This document shows, piece after piece, positions 33,891-45,900 of a stretch of 64,000 nt of DNA. The notes beneath the pieces were generated by a model. That model made no database searches. It saw nothing but the letters and a program-made list of their open reading frames with translations, and was not told the DNA's origin. The stretch is from Hyaloscypha bicolor E (lineage: Eukaryota > Ascomycota > Leotiomycetes > Helotiales > Hyaloscyphaceae), in assembly GCF_002865645.1 (NCBI RefSeq), contig NW_020194552.1, positions 186,001 to 250,000 on the forward strand, written 5' to 3'. The first letter of the stretch is position 1. Each line of letters begins with the position of its first letter. A program made the position numbers and the translations under genes.

Positions 33891-36800
33891 ATATTATAAC
33901 TATATTTCTTTTCTAGGATTTTATTTTTAAGATCTATTAACTTATTCTAGTAAATATTTAATTAATTATTCATTTAATTAAAATAAACTTCTAGTATTTT
34001 AGAAAGTGGTTTTACTAGTATAATCTAGGTAATAAATATAAAAATCGTCTAATTAAATTAGGGCTAAATAAGTAAGAAGAAAGAGTAATTATATTCCAGA
34101 TATAAAAGCTAGCTAGTAATTGCGATTTTATTTAGGATTTAAATATTCTAATTAGCTCGATTTAAAATACTAAGGTATTATTCTATAAAATTAATATTAT
34201 CTATTAAATCTTATATTAGAATAATCTAAATAGCTATATAGAAAGAATTTAATAAAATATTTATATAAGGAACTTATATAAATATTTCTAAAGTTCTAGA
34301 AATTATTTATAGGCTTCTGGAAACATATATTAATTAGTTATACTAATTTTTAATTAGGACTAGTATAAAAACTAGTAGTTAATTTAAGTAATTCTCTACT
34401 TTTATAAAAGAACCTCTTTATATTACTATATACTTTCTTTTTTTCTAATAATTATATATATAATAACTTCTTTTATTATTACTTTCTAGCCTTTTTTCCT
34501 ACTCTTTTCTAAGTCTTTTTTAATTATTTTTAATTAATTCTATAATATCTTCTTTTGGCTTTATTATTTATTTATATAATAATAAGTATAAAAGTAATCT
34601 TATAGCTTTCTTTTCTATTATTAGTAAATACTTGAAATATTTCAAGTATTTATTTATTAATTCCTTTATTTTATATATTATAATATCTAATAAAAAGAAT
34701 TATAACTATTATAATAAAAGTTTTAAATCTTATATATTAATAAGTTCTTTACCTTTAATATTTATTAAAGCTAATGCGATTTCAGATTCCTTACTATTTA
34801 TTAAAGATTTACTAGTTCTAGAAAGATATTATTATAATCTTTAAGAAACTTCTTAAAAAATATCCTAAATAGTATTATATTAATAAAGATAATATTATTA
34901 ATTAAGTTTTTAAAAATTAGAAGAATACTAATAAGCTTCGGAATTCTTTTTCTTGTCTTAATAAGGCAGATAATAATATTACTTAGATTAGTATTTCAAA
35001 AATAAGTTTTTTTTAATATATTTAGGTATTTACTAATTTTTTAAAGAAATACTATAAAGTCTACTTTTAAGATATTAATCTTATTACCGAGATTACTACC
35101 GAGATTTCTAAATAGTTTATTACTAGTATTTTAAATACTAATAAGATAATATTTATAGTTATTTAAAACCTGATTTTAAAAGTTCGAGCCTTTTATAAAA
35201 TATATATAGCTATTATAAGTTTTTTATTTACTTCTCTTAATATTCTTAATATTAATATTATTATAGTATAATTATATTCTATTAAGAAATAAACGAATTC
35301 TAGAAAGTATTAGCTAATTCTTTACTAAGTTCTAAATAGAACTAATATTTAGTATTCTTATTTTAGAAATTAGGAATTTATAGAAATTAGAATTTATTTA
35401 TTTAAGATACCTATAACTAGTTTATCTATAATAAATCTTTTTTAATCCTAAATCTTTTTCTAATAATTTAAATATAATTCTTATAAACTTTAATAAAACC
35501 CTAGAAAACTTTTATAAATAAAAAAACCTAGAGAAAAAGTATTTCTATTATTATTCCGGGCTTTTTCTTAGCTATTTAGGTTCTTTTTTTTAAAAAAAAA
35601 ATAGTCTTTTTCTTAATAGTTTAGAATTCTTTTTAATTTTAAGAAATTATTAAAAAGTAATTTTGGATTTCAAGCTATAGTTTTAGTTATATAATTTCAG
35701 AAGTTTTTTAGAATTTTCAAGATTAGAAAAAGTAAATAATTAGATATTATAATTTTTAGGCCAGGATTTTTATTTAATTAAATACTATTATTTCTTATTT
35801 CTATTATTTTATTAGTAATTAATAATAGCTTCTATTTTCTATTCTTGTTTTTTATTATTATTTATTAATTTCGGAAATTTTCTAGAAAAATATAAATATA
35901 GCTTCTAATTCTTTTTTATTATATATTCTTTAAAAAAAGAAATATAGAAAGTTAAATATAAATAATTATATATATTTAGTAGTTCTAACTTATATATTAA
36001 ATTACTAATATATTCAAAAATCCTAAATAGATCTATAAATTTTGGCTTAAGCTTTCTTATTTTAAGTTTAATATTTCTTATTAATATAATTATTTAGGCT
36101 CTTTTAAAATAGTATTTAGCTAACTAATATTTATTATAATAGATTTCTCGGTTATTTTATATATAATATTATAAATTCTTAAGCTTTCTTTATTTCATTT
36201 TAAAAGTTTCTAATTTCTTATATATAGCTAGTATTTTTCTTATAATTCTATTTTCAGGATTTTATAAAAGTTAAAAGTAATATTTATAATATATATAAAA
36301 AAGTATATTTTATAAAATCTAATATTTTGAGTTATTATATATAAATTTTATAAAAGATAATTTCTTAAACTAGTTATTCTTTTAAATATTATAATAATAT
36401 TTTAGATAATATTCTAGGACCTAATTCTATTTTTCTATTTAATTATTTATTTAAAAGTAATAAGCTATATTTAAATACTATTTATATATTAAATAGAAAT
36501 AGAAAATAAACTAAAACTAGCTAGTAAATACTATTTCTCAATTAGAAATAATTTTATTAGAAAAGTTAAAGATTAAGAAAACATATTTCTATATAATTTT
36601 AGTAAGCTTTAGAAAATTAATAGTTTTATAATATATAATATATTTTACTATTTTAGAATACCAGTTAATAATTATAAGAATTATATTAAAATTAAAACCT
36701 TTTATTAAATTCTTATATAGTAATAAACTTATAATAAAATTCATAGAGATTTTATTTTAGGGTTTTTTAGGCTATAATAAACTACTAAATAGATTATATA

Positions 36801-38034
36801 GCAAATACCTTTTTGCCTTAATTCTCTAGTAAATATTATATTTTTAATAATACTTATAAATATTTCTTTTTATATTCTCCTAATATTAGGACTTTCTAAG
36901 GAGCTCGAAAGTCTTTTTTATTCTATAATATCTGGCTATTAGATTATTATAATAAAGCTTTATAATTTCTTAATATAAAGCGGAATTATTAGATATAATA
37001 ATTCTTGAATAATATTTAAATAAGCCTAAATTATTTTTCCAGATTTCTTTTCTCTTAGTATTTTTTTTTATTAAGCTTTTATTTTAAGATATTTTAATAT
37101 TAAGAATTATTTCTCTAAATTATCTAAATAATATCTAGAAGGAATTCAGATAAAAGAGCTAGTATTATAGCTTTTTTAATAGCCATATATATTTATATAT
37201 AAGAAATTAGATATTTATAATTATCTAATTTAAAAATTCGGGAGATCAAGGAGTTTTTAATTCTATTAAATAATATAATTATAGATATTTCTATTATTTT
37301 AGTTATAATAATAGAGCCTTTAAGGTATCTTTTTATATTTTACTTCTTAACTAATTCTATAATTAAGAGATCTATAAGATAATTTATTTGCTTATTTTAT
37401 AATAAATATTTCTCTTTAGTTATTACGGATATAGCAAGTATTAAATAATACTTGTTCTAAAGAAAGAACTCTTTAAATATTTATAAGAATCTCTGAATTA
37501 TAATTATAAAAGCTTTTTTTAGCTTATTTTAAAAGATTAGAAGCCAAATTATATTAATAGAACCTTTTTTATAATTAGGTTTTCTATTAGGTCTATTTAT
37601 TAGATTTAAAATACCTTTATAATAAATAATATTAAAATTATATATTATAAGATATATTACCTAATATATTTAATAGCTTTTTAGATATTTTATTTTTATA
37701 AAGTATTAGAGATTATTATAGTTTATAATAATCTCGATTATAAATCTAGATTTTTTAAGGTAATAGTACTAATATTTAAAGGCTTTGATAATTATAAATA
37801 GCTTTCTATTATAGATACTATAGTTATATTTGGCTTCGGAAAGTTTCTGGAACCAGAATATTATTAGATATTAGTATTTTTTCGGGCTATTACTAGAATT
37901 AATTTATTATAAAATAGTACTAGTAATTACAAATTTCAATATATTAGTTTTAATATAAATCTTCTTAGAAGAATCAAAATAAACTAGAACAGGTATTATA
38001 ATAAAAGCTTTTTTTAAATTTTTAAAGCTTTTAG
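33891..38034 (-). pseudogene. Element E pol, C-terminal part (RNase H, integrase)
   Basis: Reading the minus strand from 38,030 down gives AFKNLKKAFIIIPVLVYF, the RNase H start, directly continuing the frame that stops at 57,888 on the other side of element D. At about 36,300-36,800 it reads ISMNFIISL, VFLIFNFSNKII and VLEYYLKYYYNI. These correspond to the zinc-binding-to-core integrase blocks of Maggy/Skippy-like elements. The catalytic Asp of the first block reads Asn. The part below about 35,500 is unreadable. A 70-codon plus-strand ORF at 34,632-34,844 is chance. Confidence 0.7.
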
Positions 38035-38308
38035 TATTACGAGTATAGTATTTAGGGCTTGGAAAGCAAGGTAGAAGGTTCCTTATAAAGACGATTTAAA
38101 GCTAAAGAAGGGAAAACTAGAATATAGAAGGCTGCGAGGGAATATATATACCCTATAGTATGCTAGTCCCGAAGGAGCTTAGCCTTCTAAATATCTCTAG
38201 TATATTCCAAGTATACTTCCCTAGCGAGGCGGCCGTATTATATATATTTAGGAGGCATCTGGTATCTGGCGAGATATCTCAGATACCGGGTATCTGGGAA
38301 TCGTAATA
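38035..38308 (-). repeat. Element D 3' LTR
   Basis: It is 274 bp, the best-preserved member of the family, retaining CTGCGAGGG, GAGGCGGCCG and CTGGCGAGATATCTC. It contains the palindromic AGATACC...GGTATCT. Confidence 0.92.
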
Positions 38309-38499
38309 TTACTTTCTCCTTCGGAATAAGCTTGTCTCCGAGCTTTATAAAAGCCATTAATCTATCTAATTTTATATTATTTTCCTTCCCAAAGTAAACT
38401 AGTATCTCGGATATAGATATTATATATAAAAGGCCAGGGCCTTTACTATATAACTTAGGAGGATTTATTATTATTTCTATATAGTTCTAGATAAGTATT

Positions 38500-41400
38500 A
38501 TTTTTTATATAATCTAGTTAATATTATAGGTTTTATAGAAGTCCTAGTATATTAATATTATTATTATAGAAACTCTATAATACTAGAGGGCTATTACTTA
38601 GTACTAAAGCTAGATATTATACTAGATTCTTATCCTAACTAACCTAATAAATTCTATACTTTAGCTTATTTCTTACTAGCTTAACTATAATAACCTGCTT
38701 AATATTATATTCTTATTTACTATTCTCTAGTATTAATAAAAGTAGTTCCGGATTTACTTAATATAGTAAAGAATTCTGGGAGTCTTTTTATAGCTTTTCT
38801 ATATAAAAAACTAGATATATTTTTATAGTTTCTGGTAGTTTTAGGAGAAATAAGTAGCTATACTCTTCTAGAATCTTAAATAGGCCTTCTATTTAATTCC
38901 CTAGCTTCTGGCTCGGATAATTGGATTTCTAGTATTTTATAATAACTTATACTTTATTCCCGACTTTGAAATTAATTAGATAGTAGTATTTATTAGCTTA
39001 TACTATATATTATTCCTGTATTTGCTTTATATAGCCTTAGGCAAGTTACTATAATTCATATAATTAATTTACTAATACTTTAGCTTTATTCTTATTTAGC
39101 TTCTCTTTAGGTAAGTTAGCTTTAATAAAAGAGTTCTAGTCTAGCGAGATATAAGGCTCGTAGCCCTTTTTAGTTATAAATAGAGACTAGCTAATAGTTT
39201 CATATTAAAGAGAGGCTTATTAATAATTAATTATAGTAATTTATTCGTTCTAGTTATCCTAATAATAGTTAATATATAGGTATAATCTCTAATTAAAGTA
39301 CTAATTAATAATCTTTATTTATTTATTTATTTAGGGATAATTAGCTATAAAGAGCTTGAGCTTCGTACTAATTCTCGTATAGAATTTGTTCTAAAAATCG
39401 GATATGAATTAAAGTTCCTAATCTAATATAATTATTTCTGGAATACCTACTTAGTATACTATATAGAATAAAAATAAAGGTATTAGCTATTTGGCTATAA
39501 TTATATCTCGTATAAGAATTATAATTAGATATTTAAACAAGTAATCTATAAATATAGTAATTATATTATGGGCCGATTTGCTTTCTGGATAGCTCTTAAA
39601 ATCTATAATAATATATTACTAGAAGTAATTAGGAACTAGAAGAAAATAAAGCAAACTAGGCTTCTTATTTCTGGATATATATAATCTCTTATAAGTATAG
39701 TAATTACTATAGTATTAATTAATATCCTTACTTATAGATAACTAGTAATATTATTCTTTTAATAGCTAATAGAGCTTTATATATCTAGGATATCTAGAAA
39801 GGAATTTATTATATGTTTTATAAATTAGAGTAGTTTATAAAGATAGTCCGGAAGTCATTTTATTCTCTATAATATAAAGTTTCCTATAATATAAAAGAAG
39901 GCCGTCTTATAATATCTAGATATTACTTTTGGCTTAGGCTATTATATATAGCTTTTCTAGATCTAGTAATATATAATTATTTTATAGGATCTTATTTATA
40001 AGTTATAAACTATTACACTTAGCGGGAGCTTCTAATAGTACTTCTATAAGGGCTATTATAATAGAGTTTACTAGTAAAGCTTCTAATATAATATCTTTTT
40101 CTAGGGGAATTATATTTCTAATAAGAGTATTTTCCTCCGGAAAGTCTTTAGTATATATTTGGTTTTTAGGGCCGAATTCCGGATTAAGTAAGCCGACTTT
40201 ATAGAATATTACTATAAGCTATAAGTTATAAATAATCTCCGGATTAATCTTATTTTTAGAGAGAAGTACTTGAGTTTATAGCTTTTCCTTAATCTAGCTC
40301 TAAGTATTTATTTCGTCTTGTTTTTATAATAAAGCATTTACTTATTTATTTAATTTTCCAGAATAATATATAAGCTTAAAATAATAGTAGAATAAGAGCT
40401 TAGCCTATCTAGCTTATTAAAAAGAGAGCTTTTTTATAATTATAAAGTATTCTAAGATATAATAATTAGAATAGACCTTAAAGGAAGTATTTTAAAGGCC
40501 TTCTAGCTTAGTTCTCTATTTCTCTAATACTCGTACTATAGCAAGTATTTCCTTATTATATATATTATAATTAAACTTTACTAGAAGTATAGTTTTGGAA
40601 AAATAGGCTATAGGATACTAAAGGCCTGTTTCTAAGTCTTATTAAGAGAATAGGCCAATAATTACTCTTTTAGATATATTTATTTCTATTATTATAGGCA
40701 GATCTGAGTTATAGTATTATAGAACTAGAATAAAAATTATAGTTTTCTTTAGGCAAGTAAAAGTCTCTTAATATTACTCGGACTACTTAAAGGAAATACT
40801 CTTTTTTATAAATAAAATAAGAGATCTAGTAATCTATTTATACTCTCTAATAAAGTATCTATAAAAGTTATAAAAGCCGAGAAAGAACTATATATCTTTA
40901 ATTATCTTTGGGAATTATTAGTTATATATTATTTTGGCTTTATTAGAATTTACTTTAATACTAGATATAGAAATAATAAAGCCTAAATATTTTATATATA
41001 TAACTTTAAATTCCGATTTCTTAATATTTACTTAAAGGCTAGTAAAGTATAAATAGTCTAGTACTTTTTATATATACTATTTGTACTTTACTAGGTTTTC
41101 TAAGTAAATAAGAATATTATTAAGGTATATTATATAAAAGTTATCTAGATACTTAAAGAATATATTATTTATATAGTATTAATATATAGCCGGGCTATTT
41201 ATAAGGCTTTTCTAGAGAATATTATATTTATATACTTTATAGTAGATATAAAATATTATTAGCTCTTAAAAGTCCGAGTCTATAGCTATATAATAGAAAG
41301 CTTAGTAGATATCTAATTTAGTATAGATCTTGGCTTTAGATAATTAATTTAAAGTCTTATTAATAAATAAAAGAAAATATTAATTCTTCTAGATAATATT

Positions 41401-42608
41401 ATTTAGATAGTAAAGATTAATATAGAATTATAAACCTCTATTTACTTTCTTTATAAAAAGAACTAGTAAAGTAAAAGAAGCCTAACTAGCTTTAATAAAG
41501 CCTTTAGCTAGATTATTTTCTAAGAAATACTTAATTTCTAGAAGCTCTTAAGTAAACTATTACTAGAAGAATTAATATCTAATATTCTTAGTTCTTTTTA
41601 GGCCTTTAATCTAAATCTTATAATTATATAATCTATAGAAAGAAAGAATATTAGATTTCTTTTTAAAGAAAATAGAAGTATATTTCTTAAGTTCCGGAGG
41701 TAATATTTTCTATAGCTACTAAAGCTCTATTTCTTCTAGTTATTAATTCTCTAGGCCAGAAATAGCTTTTTTTTTTGAGCTTTAAGCTTTTTACTAATCT
41801 TATAAATAGAGATTTAACTAATAATATTATCTTTTCTTTTAGCTATATAATTAAATACTATAGAAATAAGAATAGCTAGATCTAATATTTATTTTTTATT
41901 AAGGACCTCTTCTTGCTTCTTTAGCTTTTATTTAGGTATTATATCTTAATTAGGCTATAGAAGCTTCTTTTTTATAGTTTTATATAATTCTCTCTAATTA
42001 GTCTAAAAAAAAGATTACTTAAGAATAAAAAGTTTCTAGAAATAGCTTATAATAGAATCTTATTAATTAGTATCTTTTTAATACTTTTTATTAAGTTACT
42101 TCTCTAGCTATTACTAAGAGATATTAATAATATAACTAAATTATATAAATTTAGGCTTATTCTTTAGCTATATAAGCCTATATCTTCTATAATTAATTAG
42201 AATATTAATATATATTACTTATTTTCTATTAAGAATAATATTATAATCTTTAAGATTTAGGATAATTATAAGTATATTAATACTTTATTTATTAATTAGA
42301 AATAAGACTTCTATATATTTCTTAGTAAACTTAGCTAGCTTTCTATTAAAACTATATATAGTATAAGATAAGAAAAGAAGTTATAATTCTATTCCTAAGA
42401 ATTACTTTATAAGCTAAGTAAGCTTTATATTAATAAAAGTATAATTATTAGCTCTAGTATTAATAAGAGAAGAAAACTTAATTCCTAATCTATTTATACT
42501 AATAATATAAAGTATTATAAGAGTATTTTCTTTTATTAGATAAGTTAAGTTAATCTTTACTAAATCTATATTATAAGTCTCTAAAATAGAGACTTTCTTT
42601 AAGGATAT
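38500..42608 (-). pseudogene. Element D pol: protease, RT, RNase H, integrase, chromodomain
   Basis: On the minus strand, in order: the protease motif INTRANNYTFI (about 42,430-42,475, from DTGA); RT with YLNNILIYLEN at 41,104-41,127; RNase H (about 40,400-40,900); and integrase with DFKSYPESKS (about 39,550). The C-terminus carries VNPEL then EYNIKQ, VIIVKLVRNKLKYRI at about 38,600-38,735, a chromodomain. Both RT catalytic Asp residues read Asn. The 70-codon minus ORF at 42,414-42,626 spans the B junction and is the surviving protease piece. Many TAG/TAA stops show RIP inactivation. Confidence 0.8.
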
Positions 42609-42911
42609 TATAGTACGGCAGGCCATACTCGTTAAAAATCATATTATTTTAGCGGTTTTAAGGTTTAGGTTATATAGTAAAGGCTATAGCCTTTTATATA
42701 TAACTTACGGAAATCATATAAGAAAGCTGGTTTTTCTATAGACTTAGAGAATAATTCTTTATAAGTATTTAATTAATTAAGCTTTTATATACTATATACT
42801 ATTTATATTTTATTATTTATACTTTTAATTTATTATTTTACTATTAAATTACGTTTTATACTCTAGTATACTTTATATAGGTTTTTATTTTATTATAGTT
42901 TCCCTCTTATA
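42609..42911 (+). repeat. Element B 5' LTR
   Basis: It is 303 bp and differs from the 3' copy almost only by C/T and G/A transitions (GGCAGGCCATACTCG against AGCAGACTATACTTA). It includes one copy of the 36-bp palindrome at 42,669-42,704. Confidence 0.9.
42669..42704. repeat. 36-bp palindrome recurring in unrelated elements
   Basis: It is an imperfect foldback: TTATATAGTAAAGGC, a short loop, then GCCTTTTATATATAA. Near-identical copies lie at 719-754, 16,746-16,781, 31,840-31,875, 38,419-38,454, 49,149-49,184, 55,510-55,545 and 63,846-63,881. They sit in Copia internal DNA, in element D just inside an LTR, in B LTRs and in B pol. Confidence 0.85.
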
Positions 42912-42999
42912 TATTTTATAATAAGTAATATAGGGAGAATAGAAACTTTATAATTAGGATAATACTTTTATAAAATTCTAAGAAATATTTATAAGGCGA

Positions 43000-45900
43000 A
43001 TTATTAGCTTAATAAGTTAGGGAAAAAAAGAGCTATTATAATACCTTATATCTAAGGCTAAAATATTAAGAATATACGAGTATTAATTTCAGTATCTTAT
43101 ATTAATTTCTAATATATCTAGTAACTTAGATATAAATTAGCTATAAGATATAGTTACTAGTATAATATATAGGGATAATAGAAATAGAGGCTAATTATAG
43201 AAAGAAAAGAAATAAAGGAAATAAAATAAGAAAAATTATACTAAAATAATATAAATTAGACCTTAGTTAGAATTAGACTTTAGTATTCGGAAATAAAGTT
43301 ATACTATTAATTTATATATTATTTTTAGTTATAGTAAAGACTGGAATAGAGGCAATATTAGTTTTAGTAAAAAAACTTATTCCTAAATCCGGAAAAGATA
43401 TCTAAAAGAGAAAATACCCTTAATTTTAAATAAAATAATAAATAGGAATTAGAAATAAGAATTATAAAGAAATCGGAAATAAGAAATTATATAGATAAAT
43501 TAGAGAAGCTTCTAGAGAAAAAAATAGATATTAAATAGAAAAATAAAAGAAAATTCAGAAAAGTCAGAAAAATTAGCGAAATTATATTTATTATTTTTAT
43601 TATTATTTTTAATAATATTAATAAATATACTTAGTTTAGTAAAATTAAGAGAAAATACTATAGATATTAAGCTAAAGAAATAGAAAAGAAAATATAAGTA
43701 ATAGAAATAAGATTAGAAAAGCTATTACTTTATTATTATTAATACTAAAACTTAAATCTTAATTATATCTATTATTATTAACTAGTTTTTCCCTAATTCC
43801 GGTTTCTAAACTAAAAGATATACTTAAATAGAAAGCTAGTTCTTTAGAAACCTTATTAGTAAAAGTCTCAGGTATAGAAACTCTATAATTAATTATAGAA
43901 GAAATTATTAAGATTAATATAGCTAAAAATAAATATATACTAATACTAGATTTAAACTTATTACTTATAGGAACTCCTGAAATACTATAGTTTTAGGGAA
44001 GTAATATCTTTATATTCTTGAAATAGTATATAAATATATATAAGAACTATTATATTTCTAATAATACTAAAAAAGAGAAAATTATTTATTATATCTCTTC
44101 TATTTATAAGAATTAGATTAAGGCTATATTAGAGTATTATACTAATAATTCAGGAGATTACTAGGAAACTAAGTTCTTTAAGGCCTTACTAAAGGAATTC
44201 CGAAAACATAACTAGGAAATACTTAAAATTAGCTATAACTTTCTTAATTAGATTATTATATAAGCCCAGAATAAAAAAATCTTTTCTAAGTCTTATATTA
44301 ATATATTTAATAAAATATTAAAGAAGTTACTAAAGAAGAAAGAGATAAATAAAATTACTTAGTACTAAGAATTTATAAGAGAATTATTTATTCTAATAAG
44401 AGATTATATTCTTAAGAATATAAACTTTAAATTTATAGATATTTCTATTTATAAATATAGTAAGATATATAAGAAAATAATAATATTCTATTAATATAAA
44501 AAGAAGAAATACTATTTTAATATTACTAATAATCTAGATATATCTAGACTTAGATAAGAATACTTGAATATAATAGTTTATAATATAGTTCCTAAGCCAA
44601 AAAATAATTATTCTTTATTAGTTCCTCCTATTATATTTCCTAAAGCTATTATAAATATAAGTAAGAAGAGAATTCAGCCTATAACTAATTATATAAAACC
44701 TATTAAAAGTAGTAAACCTAAAAGAAATAATATTAACTAGCTAGTAAAAAGTCTAGAAAAACTATTTATTACTATTATAATTTAAGAGAACTTATAAAGA
44801 TAACTTAATATAGTTGCTATTATAATTCGAGAAAATATTTATAGCCTACTTATATAACCTGGTTAACTATAACTAGTATAATAATATTAATAGCCTAGTA
44901 AATATAATTCGGGTTTTCGGAGAAAATATACTAGAAATTATAGTAAAGAATATAGAGAATATTATAGTAGCTATAATAGCCGAGCTAGACTAGATAAAGA
45001 ATCTAGATAACTATATTCTAGAAAAAGTTAGTCTTAAGTATAATTAGAAAATATTACTTAAGTTAATATAGCCTATAGTATAAACCCAGAATCAAGAAAA
45101 CGAATTTATTATAGGTATTATAATAGGAATAAGAATAATAATATTAATCCAGAATATATTTATATTTCTTAGTTCTATTACTTACTAATAGAAAAGCTTA
45201 TAAATTATAAATATACTTACTAATTTAATAAAAGATAATATAAAGAACTATTTAAGCCTAAATAAGAAAGCATTTCCTTTTTTCTTACTAGTAAATACTA
45301 GTAGTTTAACTAAATTATTTCCTAAGTTTAAGAAAGAAAATTTAATTATAACTTAAATACTTGACCTAAAAATATTTAGAGATTAATAAGAAATATCTAG
45401 TTTACTAGGCAAGAAAGAGAAAAGAAAACTAGCTAACCGGGATCTATATATAGAAGCAAGCAAGTTATATTAAGGGAATCTAAATAGCTACTTTATTTTA
45501 GAGGAAATTATATTGAAATTACTAATACTTTAGGTTCTGGAATTAATAAATAGTACTAAGATTTAGTTATAAATAGTATTTCTATTAATACTATAACGGG
45601 TTCCTTATTAAGGAAAAAGGAAAAAGAGGTAAAAATAGCTAAAGAGGTTTTCTAAAAACAAGCTAGAGTAGAAAAGAAGCTATTTTATATAAGAGGCTAA
45701 AAGAATACTACTTTAAGAAATAATAAATAAGGAAATAGCCTAGCTAAGAATATAGATATTAATACTTCCGGGAATAAATAGAACAAATTAGGAACCTAGT
45801 ATATTCTTAACTATAATAAGTATAGGACTTCTAAAGTTAATAATATTCTAATAAAACTACTAAAAAAAGTAATTATTTTATTTCTAAAAACTTAGAAAAA

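Noticed and set aside
34632..34844. 70-codon plus-strand ORF in AT-rich DNA
   Set aside because: Its Ile/Tyr/Asn-rich composition is what random RIPed DNA gives, and it lies antisense in element E.
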